A program made the position numbers and the translations under genes. The notes below the pieces were generated by a model. The model was given only the letters and a program-made list of their open reading frames with translations, was not told the origin of the DNA and ran no database searches. A DNA stretch of 48,961 nucleotides, from assembly GCF_900101395.1 (NCBI RefSeq), contig NZ_FMZO01000028.1, forward strand, positions 1-48,961, read 5' to 3'. Positions 26,460 through 34,783 of the stretch are shown piece after piece. Numbering within the stretch: position 1 is the stretch's first letter; the number at the start of each line of letters is the position of its first letter. This DNA is from Niabella drilacis (lineage in GTDB: Bacteria; Bacteroidota; Bacteroidia; Chitinophagales; Chitinophagaceae).

Positions 26460-27116
26460 TTATTTCTTAAGGTAGGGCCGCATGATCTTTTGCCAGATCT
26501 GGTACCCACCCGCGTTCATATGCAGACTGTCACCAAGAAAAATACCGGATATGGGTCGCCCGTTTTCGCCCAGCATGGCAGGAAACACATCAATGTAACG
26601 CGTATTTTTCTGCCTTGCTATAAATGTTTTTATGGCGGCATTGGCATCCCTGACCTTCGGAAGGTACCTGGCACGAACCGGGCTCGGTTTTATGGATATA
26701 AAGGCAACCGGTACTTTTTTATTGTATCCCCGGATAAGGCTATACAACTGTTTAAAGCGGCTTATGGCGCTGTCTGCCGGCGTGGCATCATTGGCCAGGT
26801 CATTCTCTCCGCAATAGATCACGATCTGCCTTGGATGGTAAACGGGCACCAGGTCGTTAAAATAATAGATCAGGTCCTTCAGGGTGGAACCGCCAAAACC
26901 ACGATTGATGATCGTATACCCCGGAAAATAATCGCTTACATCTTTCCATTTGGTAAACGATGAGCTCCCGATAAACAGTATTGCCTTCTTAGGCGGGGGC
27001 TGCTGCCGGTCCAGCTCCTTAAACTGCTGTATGTCCTTATAAAACGGCGGTGTTTGCGCCAGCACGCCCGTTACACACAACGATAATCCTACAAAAAACA
27101 AACAAATCCTTTTCAT
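26460..27116 (-). CDS. Secreted SGNH/GDSL-family hydrolase
   Basis: 218 residues, signal peptide MKRICLFFVGLSLCVTGVLAQ. SGNH blocks: ILFIGSSSFTKW (nucleophile Ser, near residue 50), NRGFGGSTLKDL (Gly), VIYCGENDLAND (Asn) and GDSLHMNAGGY (Asp and His near the C terminus). Members are carbohydrate esterases, lipases or acyl-esterases. It is cotranscribed with the GH3 gene, so removal of acyl substituents from a glucan (acetyl or succinyl) is a reasonable inference. Confidence 0.85.
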   Translation of the reverse strand: MKRICLFFVGLSLCVTGVLAQTPPFYKDIQQFKELDRQQPPPKKAILFIGSSSFTKWKDVSDYFPGYTIINRGFGGSTLKDLIYYFNDLVPVYHPRQIVIYCGENDLANDATPADSAISRFKQLYSLIRGYNKKVPVAFISIKPSPVRARYLPKVRDANAAIKTFIARQKNTRYIDVFPAMLGENGRPISGIFLGDSLHMNAGGYQIWQKIMRPYLKK

Positions 27117-27133
27117 GTTCTATTATTTTTTCC

Positions 27134-27141
27134 CAAATTTA
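27134..27141 (-). promoter_or_regulatory. Candidate -7 box (TAAATTTG) for SGNH-GH3 genes
   Basis: On the minus strand TAAATTTG matches TAnnTTTG, 17 bases before the ATG at 27116. No clear -33 TTTG is present, so a secondary promoter or read-through from the upstream genes are both possible. Confidence 0.35.
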
Positions 27142-27261
27142 CTAAACTGCTGCAGACCTGATAAACTACCTTGCCAGTGCAACATCCATGCCTCAACTCA
27201 TTTCCTTACCACGGGCCTGAGTAGCCCGCCTTCCTCTTACAGCCCCTCATTTACACATATC

Positions 27262-28509
27262 TTACTTTAACCAGGGGCTTTTAAAACCCAGTTTTTTTAA
27301 CCCGCGCTGTACATCCTTATCCTTCATAAACCATTTCCACAACAAGCCGGTGCGGTAGTTCTCGATCATCAGGATCGTAGCACCCTGGTTAATCGCCAGG
27401 TGGGAGGTGGCATACCATTTCCTTGTTTCATTATAGCTTTCCGAAAATCCGCACTTCCCCCAGATCCTGTTTCCCAGTTGCTCATAAAAATAGCGCAGGG
27501 CTGCCATCGATTCTTTGGGTGTATAAGCGATACTCGAAAGGGCCGCTGCACAACAGATAGTTCCGTTATCCTTTATGGGAGAGTGCTCCCGGTACCTTCT
27601 TTTGTAATCGCAGGCCGACAGTCCCCAGGAATGGCGTCCATAATTTTTAAACTTTTTAGGATTGTGCACACAATACCGGTAGTTGATGGTTGCGTGGGCC
27701 TTGTTCTGCCTTTCATAATTGGCAAAAGCATCTTTTAACCCCCGGGGGTCCAGCCCTGTAAAACTATAATGAGCAAAGAACAACGGCCCGCCCAGGTCCG
27801 GCCCCAGCGGCAGAACCGTATTATAAAAACGCTTCCCGTTCTTCATGGCACCGCTCCGCGCCCAACCGGTTTCATATAGCTGCTTCGAAATGGAATGTTC
27901 GGGAGCTGCGGCTGCCAGCACATAGGTAATCAGGGCTTCATTGTAGCCTTCTATCCGTAAATTCATCGCCCAGCGATGCCTGGGGCTCCAATGCCAGTAC
28001 AGCGCATCCCGGCCCCTTGTAAACCAGCTCCACTCCACCTCCTGCCAGAGTTTAGTAATGGTGTTCCGTATGCTTTGCTCTTCCTTATTCCTGCGGTTAA
28101 AATATTGCCGCACCGTCAGCAATCCCTGGAACAAAAAGGCTGTTTCCACCAGGTCTGCACCATCATCTTTTTTTGCAAACGGGATGGTTTTGCCGGTACG
28201 CCCGTTGAGCCAGTGCGCAAAAGCACCATGATGTTTCTCTGCCTTAGCTAAAAAAGCAACGATCTTCGAAAGGCGCATTACCGCCTGCGCCCTGTTGATC
28301 CACTTCCGCTCCACCGCTACAATGAGCGTCATTACTCCAAACCCGGAACCACCTGTCGTTATTACCTCTTTATAGTGCTCATGATCCCTTTCTTTAGGCA
28401 GGCCGCAAGCGGGATGGGCAAAGTCCCAGAAATAGGAAAAGGTCTGCCGCTGCACCAGTTCCAGCAATGCATCATTCTCCATGTACGAAAGGGCCGCTTG
28501 TTTTGTCAT
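27262..28509 (-). CDS. Glucoamylase-family (PF10091, GH144-like) glycoside hydrolase without signal peptide
   Basis: 415 residues. The whole length is an (alpha/alpha)6-type domain: LVQRQTFSYFWDFAHPACG near the start, TTGGSGFGVMTLIVAVERKW, HWLNGRTGKTIPFAKKDDGADLVETAFLFQG, YWHWSPRHRWAMNLRIEGYNEALITYVLAA and GPLFFAHYSFTGLDPRGL. This is the domain of GH144 endo- and exo-acting beta-1,2-glucanases, usually annotated 'glucoamylase'. The region before the domain (MTKQAALSYMENDA) has no signal peptide, unlike its two paralogues, so the enzyme would act in the cytoplasm unless the start is wrong. Start at 28509, two bases after the upstream stop; an in-frame start at 28572 inside the previous gene does not create a signal peptide. 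Confidence 0.85.
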   Translation of the reverse strand: MTKQAALSYMENDALLELVQRQTFSYFWDFAHPACGLPKERDHEHYKEVITTGGSGFGVMTLIVAVERKWINRAQAVMRLSKIVAFLAKAEKHHGAFAHWLNGRTGKTIPFAKKDDGADLVETAFLFQGLLTVRQYFNRRNKEEQSIRNTITKLWQEVEWSWFTRGRDALYWHWSPRHRWAMNLRIEGYNEALITYVLAAAAPEHSISKQLYETGWARSGAMKNGKRFYNTVLPLGPDLGGPLFFAHYSFTGLDPRGLKDAFANYERQNKAHATINYRYCVHNPKKFKNYGRHSWGLSACDYKRRYREHSPIKDNGTICCAAALSSIAYTPKESMAALRYFYEQLGNRIWGKCGFSESYNETRKWYATSHLAINQGATILMIENYRTGLLWKWFMKDKDVQRGLKKLGFKSPWLK

Positions 28510-28511
28510 GC

Positions 28512-29873
28512 TTATGGCAGGTAGGTACTTGTAAAACCCAGTTTCTTTAACCCGTTTTGTACTTCCGGGCAACTCATAAAAAGATTCCAGAGCAAACCGG
28601 TACGGTAATTTTCGATCATCACCACGATGGGCCCCTGGTCAATGGCCAGGTGACTTTTTGCATACCAGTTCTTTGTTTCATTAAAGGCATCCGTAAACCC
28701 GTATTCCGTCCATATTTTATCCCCCAGCGTTCCGTAAAAATACCGCAGAGCCTTCATCGATTGCTGTGGCGTATACGGAAATGCCGACAGCGCGGCAGTG
28801 GGTGTAATGGTTCCATTATCATTTGTGGGCTGATGGGCATCATATCCCCCGGGGTCGTCGCTGGCAGTGAGGCCCCAGCAGTTCTCGCCATAATTTTTAA
28901 ATGCCCTGGGGTTGTCTACACAATACGCGTAATTAATAAGTGTGTGGTGCTGATTCTGCGTCCAGTAATCTGCATATTGATCTTTTAATCCTTTGGGGCT
29001 CAATCCGAGGAAGGAATAATGCGAAAAGAACAGCGGGCCGCCATAGTCAAACCCTAACGGGAGGATATAATTGTAGAACTGTTTTCCGTTCCTGAAGAAG
29101 TTGCTTTGCGCCCAGCCACGGTCATATACTTTGCGGCTTACCGGGTAGCGCTCTGCGGAAGCAGCCAGCACATAGGTGATCAGGCATTCATTAAACCCTC
29201 GTAAAGGAAAATTCATGGCCCAACCGTTGTTCGGGCTCCAGTGCCAGTATAATACTTCCTGTCCTCCCCGGGTGAACCAATCCCATTCCACATCATTCCA
29301 CAGCCCGTTGATCCGGCCGCGCAATTCTCTTTCTACAGGAAGATCTTTGTTAAAATACTGCCGTACGCAGAGGAGTCCCTGCAGCAAAAAGGAAGACTCC
29401 ACAAGATCGGCCCCGTCATCCTTCCTGCTGAAGGGGATGGTTTTACCGGTAGCCCCGTTATACCAGTGTGGGAATACACCATGATAAGCATCTGCCTTCA
29501 ACAGCCATTTCACCATCTTCAGCAGGAACCGGGCGGCGGTATCCCGTTCGATCCATCCCCGGTTTACACCGGCCACGATCGCCATCACTCCAAATCCCGT
29601 GCCCCCGGTGGTGACCACTTCCTGTCCATAATCGAACGAACGGTTACTCCGCTCCCGGGCCATACCGCTTACCGGGTGCGCAAAATCCCAGAAATAACGC
29701 AGGGTCTGTCTCTGAACAAGATCCACCAGCGCAGAATCGGAGATATCCTTATCAATCTTTAAGGTGTAAGGAATGCCGGATTTTGATACGGACGCCGGCT
29801 TCTGGGCTGTTACCGTGCCGCCGGCACATAAGAGGGCTGCAAAAAACAGCGTTCGCAAACTTGTTGTATGCAT
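28512..29873 (-). CDS. Glucoamylase-family (PF10091, GH144-like) glycoside hydrolase, secreted
   Basis: 453 residues with signal peptide MHTTSLRTLFFAALLCAGG ending TVTAQ. The catalytic domain starts LVQRQTLRYFWDFAHPVSG and has the same landmarks as its neighbours: TTGGTGFGVMAIVAGVNRGW, HWYNGATGKTIPFSRKDDGADLVES, YWHWSPNNGWAMNFPLRGFNECLITYVLAAS and NYGENCWGLTASDDPGGYD. It aligns over its full length with the downstream gene, so the two look like a tandem duplication. Predicted to cleave beta-1,2-glucan or its oligomers in the periplasm; the family assignment is strong, the linkage specificity is inference. Confidence 0.87.
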   Translation of the reverse strand: MHTTSLRTLFFAALLCAGGTVTAQKPASVSKSGIPYTLKIDKDISDSALVDLVQRQTLRYFWDFAHPVSGMARERSNRSFDYGQEVVTTGGTGFGVMAIVAGVNRGWIERDTAARFLLKMVKWLLKADAYHGVFPHWYNGATGKTIPFSRKDDGADLVESSFLLQGLLCVRQYFNKDLPVERELRGRINGLWNDVEWDWFTRGGQEVLYWHWSPNNGWAMNFPLRGFNECLITYVLAASAERYPVSRKVYDRGWAQSNFFRNGKQFYNYILPLGFDYGGPLFFSHYSFLGLSPKGLKDQYADYWTQNQHHTLINYAYCVDNPRAFKNYGENCWGLTASDDPGGYDAHQPTNDNGTITPTAALSAFPYTPQQSMKALRYFYGTLGDKIWTEYGFTDAFNETKNWYAKSHLAIDQGPIVVMIENYRTGLLWNLFMSCPEVQNGLKKLGFTSTYLP

Positions 29874-30037
29874 AGTTTCAACTATTCTTTAAAAAATTAT
29901 ACTTCCGGACCATCACCATCCCCAACTTACAAAACAATCTATATTTTTTACCATCCCGGCTGCAAAAAGTCACTTTTTCGTCTAAACCCCATAAGCGCCA
30001 GCAAGATGCAACCATAACGGCTAATCCTTTTTTCACG

Positions 30038-30068
30038 TTGTTTTTAACAAAAAAAGTACATAATTTTG
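30038..30068 (+). promoter_or_regulatory. Promoter of the yefM-yoeB pair
   Basis: TTG (30038-30040) and TAATTTTG (30061-30068) match the Bacteroidota -33 and -7 elements with a 20-base spacer. The antitoxin ATG is at 30085, giving a very short leader. Confidence 0.55.
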
Positions 30069-30084
30069 TACAAATTATTGTACC
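30055..30084 (+). promoter_or_regulatory. YefM-type operator: three TGTACA-like sites 12 bases apart
   Basis: AGTACA (30055-30060), TGTACA (30067-30072) and TGTACC (30079-30084) have start-to-start distances of exactly 12 bases. They flank and overlap the -7 box and end at the ATG. The E. coli yefM-yoeB operator is known for TGTACA core motifs about 12 base pairs centre to centre, so this is a probable autoregulatory site. Confidence 0.65.
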
Positions 30085-30336
30085 ATGTTAGTAACAAATA
30101 TTTCTGAGTTCAGGAAAAATCTCAAATCCTATATCGACAATGTATATGATAATAATGATACGCTGATCGTAACGGGCAGTGGCAAAACCGTGGTAATGAT
30201 CTCGCTGGACGATTTTAACAGTTATGATGAAACGGAATACCTGACCAGTACCAAAGCAAACAAAGATCGCCTGGATTCCGCTATAAAAAGCTTTAAAAAT
30301 AACAGCGGCAAAGAGCAAAGGCTGATTGAACCATGA
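30085..30336 (+). CDS. yefM: Type II antitoxin, Phd/YefM family
   Basis: 83 residues. The N-terminal DNA-binding fold is recognisable from NISEFRKNLKSYIDNVYDNN, DTLIVTGSGKTVVMISLDDFNSYDET and YLTSTKANKDRLDSAIK; the acidic/basic C-terminal tail would wrap the toxin. YefM neutralises YoeB and, with it, represses its own promoter. The stop codon overlaps the toxin start by four bases, the usual layout. The pair is transcribed rightward in the middle of a leftward polysaccharide locus, which suggests insertion into it. Confidence 0.9.
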   Translation: MLVTNISEFRKNLKSYIDNVYDNNDTLIVTGSGKTVVMISLDDFNSYDETEYLTSTKANKDRLDSAIKSFKNNSGKEQRLIEP

Positions 30337-30596
30337 TGCCCATTGTTTTTGAACCTGAAGCATGGGAGGATTATCTCTATTGGTTAGAGACAGATAGACA
30401 AATAATAAAGCGTATCAACGCTCTGATAAAAGATGCAACGAGAACGCCCTTTTCGGGAATCGGAAAACCGGAAATGCTTAAAGGTGATTATACCGGCTTT
30501 TGGAGCAGAAGAATTGATCAGGAACACCGTCTTCTGTATGCAGTTAAAGATAAGCGCCTGCACATTCTTCAATGTCGCTTTCATTACAGGAAATAG
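30333..30596 (+). CDS. yoeB: Type II toxin, Txe/YoeB family mRNA interferase
   Basis: 87 residues, full length. It matches YoeB almost throughout: EDYLYWLETDRQIIKRINAL, DATRTPFSGIGKPEMLKG, GFWSRRIDQEHRLLYAV and the C-terminal QCRFHYRK. The catalytic set of E. coli YoeB (Glu in KPE, Arg in SRR, Arg in EHRL, and the terminal His-Tyr) is conserved, so the toxin looks active. YoeB cuts mRNA in the ribosomal A site. Two adjacent ATGs (30333, 30336) are possible starts. The end is only 53 bases from the convergent end of a GH144-like gene. Confidence 0.93.
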   Translation: MMPIVFEPEAWEDYLYWLETDRQIIKRINALIKDATRTPFSGIGKPEMLKGDYTGFWSRRIDQEHRLLYAVKDKRLHILQCRFHYRK

Positions 30597-30649
30597 ATCT
30601 TTCAAAGAGCTTCCTTCGGCAGGCTCAAGCCCGGGGATGGCACGGGAGA

Positions 30650-32332
30650 TCAGAAACCCGCAAATCCCAGCTTTGTTAACCCATTCTGCACTTCCGGAGC
30701 GCTCATAAACAGGTTCCACAACAGCTTTGTACGGTAATTCTCGATCATTACAATAATGGGCCCCTGATCTATGGCCAGGAACGCATCATCGAACCAGGCG
30801 CCATTATTCTTCAGCACATCCAGCGAAAAAGCATCTACAAATCCATACTCTTTCCACAGCTTATCACCCAGCACGTAATAATAAAATTGAAGTGCTGCCA
30901 TAGACTCTGCCGGTGTGTAGGGCAGGGAGGCGATGGCGGCAGTGGGGGCAATAAACCCCTGGTCATTCGTGGGTGAAGCCGCTGCATACCCATTTTTTAT
31001 ATTGCTGGCAGTCAGCCCCCACACAGAATCACTGTAACCAAAATAATTTTTGGGATTGGTGCTGCAATAATGATAGTTGATCAAACTGTGGTTCTTTGCT
31101 TGTTCTTCATAACTGGCATATGCATCGCTTAAGCCATTGGGGTTGATCCCCATAAATGAGTAATGCTCAAAGAACAGCGGACCGCCGTAATCCGGTCCCA
31201 GTGGTAAGCGGATATTATAAAAGGATTGACCGTTTTTCATGGTGCCGCTCCCGGCCCAGCCCTCATCGTAAACCTGCCGGGTAATGGCATGCTCTTTTGA
31301 GCCCGCAGCAAGCACATAGGTCACCAGGCTTTCGTTCCATCCCCGTATCTTTAAATTCATAGCCCAGCCTTTATCTGCACTCCAATGCCAGTACAATACC
31401 TGCTGGTTGTTTTGCCGGAACCAGTTCCACTCCACGCTGTCAGCGATTGCGTTGATCGCTGTTCTTAACAGCACTTCTTCCCCTCCCCCTGAAAAGTACT
31501 GCCGGGCACTAATAAGTCCCTGAACCAGGAATGCGGTTTCCACAAGATCGGCACCGTTGTCGTTTTGGCTAAACGGTATTACGTTGCCGGATGTGCCATC
31601 GAGCCAGTGGGGAAAGGCCCCGTGAAAAGTTTGCACTTTGTTTTCTAAAAAGTCTGTTATTTTTTCTATCCGTTGCAGCCCCTCAGTCCGTGTTATAAAC
31701 CCCCGTTCGATACCAACCAGCAATGCCATGATCCCAAAGCCGGTACCGCCTGTTGTTACAATATTTGAAGGATGTTTCGAACCTTCACGGATCATACCCG
31801 AAACGGGGTGGGCAAAATCCCAGAAATAGTTGAACGTCCTTTTCTGAATAGTATCCAATAAAGCGTTGTTTGCAATAACCGGGAACTTGCGTGAAGAATC
31901 AAGGGTGGTAACAAAGCTGCCATTAATGGGGCTTTGAAGGCTTCCTCCTGAAGCTGATTGCAGTGCCGTACTTACTGAAAACGTATATTTTGTAAGATAC
32001 GACAGGCGCTGCGCCGGTTGCACCAAAACTACGGAGTCATTATCGGATAACAGCGTTGCTACCGGGATCTTCGTATCGCGATCATCGCTCAGCGAAATGG
32101 CAGTTAAAGAAGCGGCTTTAATAGGTTGAGAAAACACAAGTCTGAATTGCGGAATAGCAGATACGTTAACAACTGATGTATTAAAAATAGCCCCGTTAAG
32201 CATCATATTGTTTAATGACGGGTTCTTTTTTATATCAATTGCCGGAGGAACAATATCCTTTTTACTGCCACAGGAAAAACAAAGTACCAATAGCACCGTA
32301 AATACAAGCCCCGGGTTTAATTTACCTGACAT
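30650..32332 (-). CDS. Glucoamylase-family (PF10091, GH144-like) lipoprotein with N-terminal Ig-like domain
   Basis: 560 residues. Lipoprotein signal ending LCFSCGSKKD. Residues about 30-145 form an SbsA/Big_5-type Ig domain (FRLVFSQPIKAASLTAISLS, LSYLTKYTFSVSTALQSASG). The catalytic domain begins near 155 (TIQKRTFNYFWDFAHPVSG) with HWLDGTSGNVIPFSQNDNGADLVETAFLVQG, YWHWSADKGWAMNLKIRGWNESLVTYVLAAG and SVWGLTASNIKNGY. The position of the Asp pair (NDNGADLVE) and Glu (GWNESL) is as in the two paralogues. As a surface lipoprotein last in the SusCD transcript, it is the likely first enzyme to attack the polymer. Start at 32332; an in-frame ATG at 32359 is an alternative. Confidence 0.88.
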   Translation of the reverse strand: MSGKLNPGLVFTVLLVLCFSCGSKKDIVPPAIDIKKNPSLNNMMLNGAIFNTSVVNVSAIPQFRLVFSQPIKAASLTAISLSDDRDTKIPVATLLSDNDSVVLVQPAQRLSYLTKYTFSVSTALQSASGGSLQSPINGSFVTTLDSSRKFPVIANNALLDTIQKRTFNYFWDFAHPVSGMIREGSKHPSNIVTTGGTGFGIMALLVGIERGFITRTEGLQRIEKITDFLENKVQTFHGAFPHWLDGTSGNVIPFSQNDNGADLVETAFLVQGLISARQYFSGGGEEVLLRTAINAIADSVEWNWFRQNNQQVLYWHWSADKGWAMNLKIRGWNESLVTYVLAAGSKEHAITRQVYDEGWAGSGTMKNGQSFYNIRLPLGPDYGGPLFFEHYSFMGINPNGLSDAYASYEEQAKNHSLINYHYCSTNPKNYFGYSDSVWGLTASNIKNGYAAASPTNDQGFIAPTAAIASLPYTPAESMAALQFYYYVLGDKLWKEYGFVDAFSLDVLKNNGAWFDDAFLAIDQGPIIVMIENYRTKLLWNLFMSAPEVQNGLTKLGFAGF

Positions 32333-32390
32333 TATTATTGATAAAAAGGGCCGCCTCATCCACTGCCCTGTTAAAGCTAGGCGTTAAAAG

Positions 32391-33218
32391 TTATTTCTTA
32401 CCGGTGAACAATGCTTTGATTTCTCCCGCACCCAATGCTGTATTATATAATCGAAACTGATCAATTCCCCCTGTCCATGAATTTCTAAGCCAGTCATCGG
32501 CACCGGCGTCGATTTGAGCCTGTGTAAATTCCAGTGGCCCTGCGCCAACTTTTAAAGCCGTTATTTTGGAAGCCTCCAGCTTTACATTGCCGTGCCCGGT
32601 CCATTCAGACACAAAGGAGTGCGCAACACCATCTTTATACAGCGTCATTTTAGAGCTGCTCCCGTCATACACAAATGCCAGGTGATGCCATTGATCATCA
32701 TAGAGCCCCGTTACAGCGTTCGCGCCCGACCATTCGAACCATTTTTCAGCTGTTGCATCTTTTACATACAGCTTGGCTACAGGTGTGGCTACAGACCCCT
32801 CCTCCAACAAAAACATACTCCCATTGCCCGTTGAAGGCATGCTAAAAATATGCTCCGTTTTCATCAATCCTCTCTTTTGCCAGAAAGCTACGGTAAAACT
32901 TCCCGCTGTAGCCGCAAAGTCATTGGCAGTTGAATATTTGATGTATTTATACTTTTGCCCCTGAACTGCTTTCCCGCTTATCCCATCTGCCGGCGCTAAC
33001 GGGTTATCCGAAGGGAAATTGGCCCTGACACTATCCACTGCATTCCTTTGAGGGTTGTTAGAGGTTCCGTCAAAAGCTGCATAAAATTTCAACGGACCTC
33101 CCGGCTCATTGGCATCTTTTGGATAATTACCCAAAGCCGGACGATCCATTTTTTGACAGGCAGTAAAAGCAATTGAAAACATCAGAAAGCCTGATAAATT
33201 ATAGAGTATTTTCTTCAT
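32391..33218 (-). CDS. LamG-domain surface lipoprotein, probable glycan-binding protein of the locus
   Basis: 275 residues. Signal MKKILYNLSGFLMFSIAFTAC with lipobox FTAC. Residues about 45-275 form a concanavalin A-like/LamG jelly roll: LKFYAAFDGTSNN, GSFTVAFWQKRGLMKTEHIF, DQWHHLAFVYDGSSSKMTLYKDGVAHS and GIDQFRLYNTALGAGEIKALF. The place after SusD is where surface glycan-binding proteins (SusE/F equivalents) are encoded, so it probably binds the polysaccharide. The gap to the SusD gene is 17 bases from the chosen start; an in-frame ATG at 33227 shortens it. Confidence 0.8.
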   Translation of the reverse strand: MKKILYNLSGFLMFSIAFTACQKMDRPALGNYPKDANEPGGPLKFYAAFDGTSNNPQRNAVDSVRANFPSDNPLAPADGISGKAVQGQKYKYIKYSTANDFAATAGSFTVAFWQKRGLMKTEHIFSMPSTGNGSMFLLEEGSVATPVAKLYVKDATAEKWFEWSGANAVTGLYDDQWHHLAFVYDGSSSKMTLYKDGVAHSFVSEWTGHGNVKLEASKITALKVGAGPLEFTQAQIDAGADDWLRNSWTGGIDQFRLYNTALGAGEIKALFTGKK

Positions 33219-33235
33219 TTTAAACAATTTTGGAA

Positions 33236-34771
33236 TTAGTAATCAGGGTTTTGGATCAACACGCCACCAGACTTATCTATTTCCCCCTGGGGTAATGGCA
33301 ATAGCCGGTGCTTTACCTGGTAATTACTTTTGCCGGCAGCCGGCAAAACAATGACATCGATTTTCCATCTTACAATATCATAAAAGCGCTGCTCTTCCAT
33401 GCCCAGCTCTACCATACGCTCATGTCTTATGGCATCGCGAAGCTGGGCCTGGTCTGTGGTTATAACCTTTGGCAAAATAGCCGCATTGCTGCCCCTGGCC
33501 CGGGCCCTCACCATTTCGAGATACGTTAAGGCATCTGTTGTATTCTGAGCGCCACCCAGTTCGTTTGCAGCCTCGGCAGCAAGCAGCAAAATATCAGCGT
33601 ACCTGATGATACGATGGTTCATCCACTTACCAAAAGTATTGTTCAATGTGATCCTGTCCGCAGGATTGGTATACACCTTCATATTCCAGTAAGGCTGCGC
33701 TATGGTGCCGGGATAAGGCGGCAGCACTGCTCCATAGTACGGATCTGCCTGGCCGGAGTATAAAAGTGTGGCAGCTTTTCTCGGATCACCGGCCTCGAAT
33801 TCATTCTCCAATACACTGGTTGGCGTATTCCATCCCCAGCCCAGGTTCCAGCTGCCCGCGCCCCTTACACCCTGTGGCAAAGCATATTCTATACCCTGGT
33901 CATTGGTAGGTACATAATAAGCCTGGATCTCAAACAGGGATTCAGAACCATTCTCTCCCTCCTTGGTAAACTGGTACCGGTAACCATTATTATTGGTTGC
34001 CGGAGTATTTAAAACAAGTTGATATTTATTCAGTCCCATTAATGCCTTGGCGCTGGCAAGCGCTGCCGCCCAGTTACTACGCCACATCAGGGTCCGGGTT
34101 TGCAAACCAAGCGCAGCTCCTTTTGTAAGCCTCCCAATGTATTTGGGCTCCCAATCTACCGGCAATATATTTACTGCATTATTCAGGTCTGCATCTATCA
34201 GCGTAAACAGCTCATCTGCATTTGCAACTTTAGGGATATTCAGCTCGGCAGCCGTACCGGTAAAGTCTATTTTTGGCACCCGGCCAAAGGTCCGGACAAG
34301 ATCAAAATAACAAAATGCGCGGATAAATTGTGCCTCTGCCCGGTTGATCAACGTAGCAGGATCCGCAGCAGCGCCCACAGAATCTACATCTTCGATGATC
34401 TTATTGGCCGCTAAAATTGCGGCATAGTGGTCTGTCCAATACGTTTGCAGGGCCCCGTTATTCGCCACATATTGAAAATCGTCGTACATTAAAGCATAGG
34501 CAGCCCCATCGCTGGCAGCGCTGCCCTTCTGTGCTTCATCCGCCCTGAAGCTCTGTATAGCGAGATAGGTATTTTGATTAAACCCGGCCCGTCTTAATAG
34601 CGCATACATGCCAAAAACTTTACTGTCAAGCGCCCCAATGGACACATCCTCTTCTGTATATCTGCCCAACGGCTTCCGGTCCAAAAAGTTTTTCTGGCAG
34701 GAGACAAAGGCTCCTGCTGCCAGTACAAAGAGCAGTATGTAATAAGTTTTATAAACCAGTTTATTGCTCAT
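33236..34771 (-). CDS. susD: RagB/SusD family nutrient uptake outer membrane lipoprotein
   Basis: 511 residues. Signal with lipobox FVSCQKNFLDRKPLGRYTEEDV, the classic SusD N terminus. Helical TPR-like N-terminal half (YFDLVRTFGRVPKID), then the conserved C-terminal block NHRIIRYADILLLAAEAANELGG and LRDAIRHERMVELGMEEQRFYDIVRW. SusD forms the lid over its SusC transporter and binds the glycan at the surface. It follows the SusC gene by 12 bases and precedes the LamG lipoprotein gene, so the four genes form one transcript. Confidence 0.95.
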   Translation of the reverse strand: MSNKLVYKTYYILLFVLAAGAFVSCQKNFLDRKPLGRYTEEDVSIGALDSKVFGMYALLRRAGFNQNTYLAIQSFRADEAQKGSAASDGAAYALMYDDFQYVANNGALQTYWTDHYAAILAANKIIEDVDSVGAAADPATLINRAEAQFIRAFCYFDLVRTFGRVPKIDFTGTAAELNIPKVANADELFTLIDADLNNAVNILPVDWEPKYIGRLTKGAALGLQTRTLMWRSNWAAALASAKALMGLNKYQLVLNTPATNNNGYRYQFTKEGENGSESLFEIQAYYVPTNDQGIEYALPQGVRGAGSWNLGWGWNTPTSVLENEFEAGDPRKAATLLYSGQADPYYGAVLPPYPGTIAQPYWNMKVYTNPADRITLNNTFGKWMNHRIIRYADILLLAAEAANELGGAQNTTDALTYLEMVRARARGSNAAILPKVITTDQAQLRDAIRHERMVELGMEEQRFYDIVRWKIDVIVLPAAGKSNYQVKHRLLPLPQGEIDKSGGVLIQNPDY

Positions 34772-34783
34772 AAAAAATAATAT

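Noticed and set aside
25523-26470. Rightward open frame of 315 codons opposite the GH3 gene
   Set aside because: It lies entirely antisense to a full-length, motif-complete GH3 gene and its translation has no domain or signal; a shadow of the high-GC third positions.
27212-27228. CGGGC/GCCCG hairpin after the GH144-like gene
   Set aside because: Five-pair stem with no T-tract on the minus strand.
30600-30650. CTTCGGCAGGCTCAAGC stretch between yoeB and the GH144-like gene as part of a mobile repeat
   Set aside because: Resembles common intergenic repeat fragments, but there is no second copy or symmetry in the window to support it.
30650-32332. True glucoamylase (alpha-1,4-glucan hydrolase)
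   Set aside because: The usual database name comes from PF10091; the motifs are those of the GH144-type domain, and no alpha-glucan enzymes are nearby.
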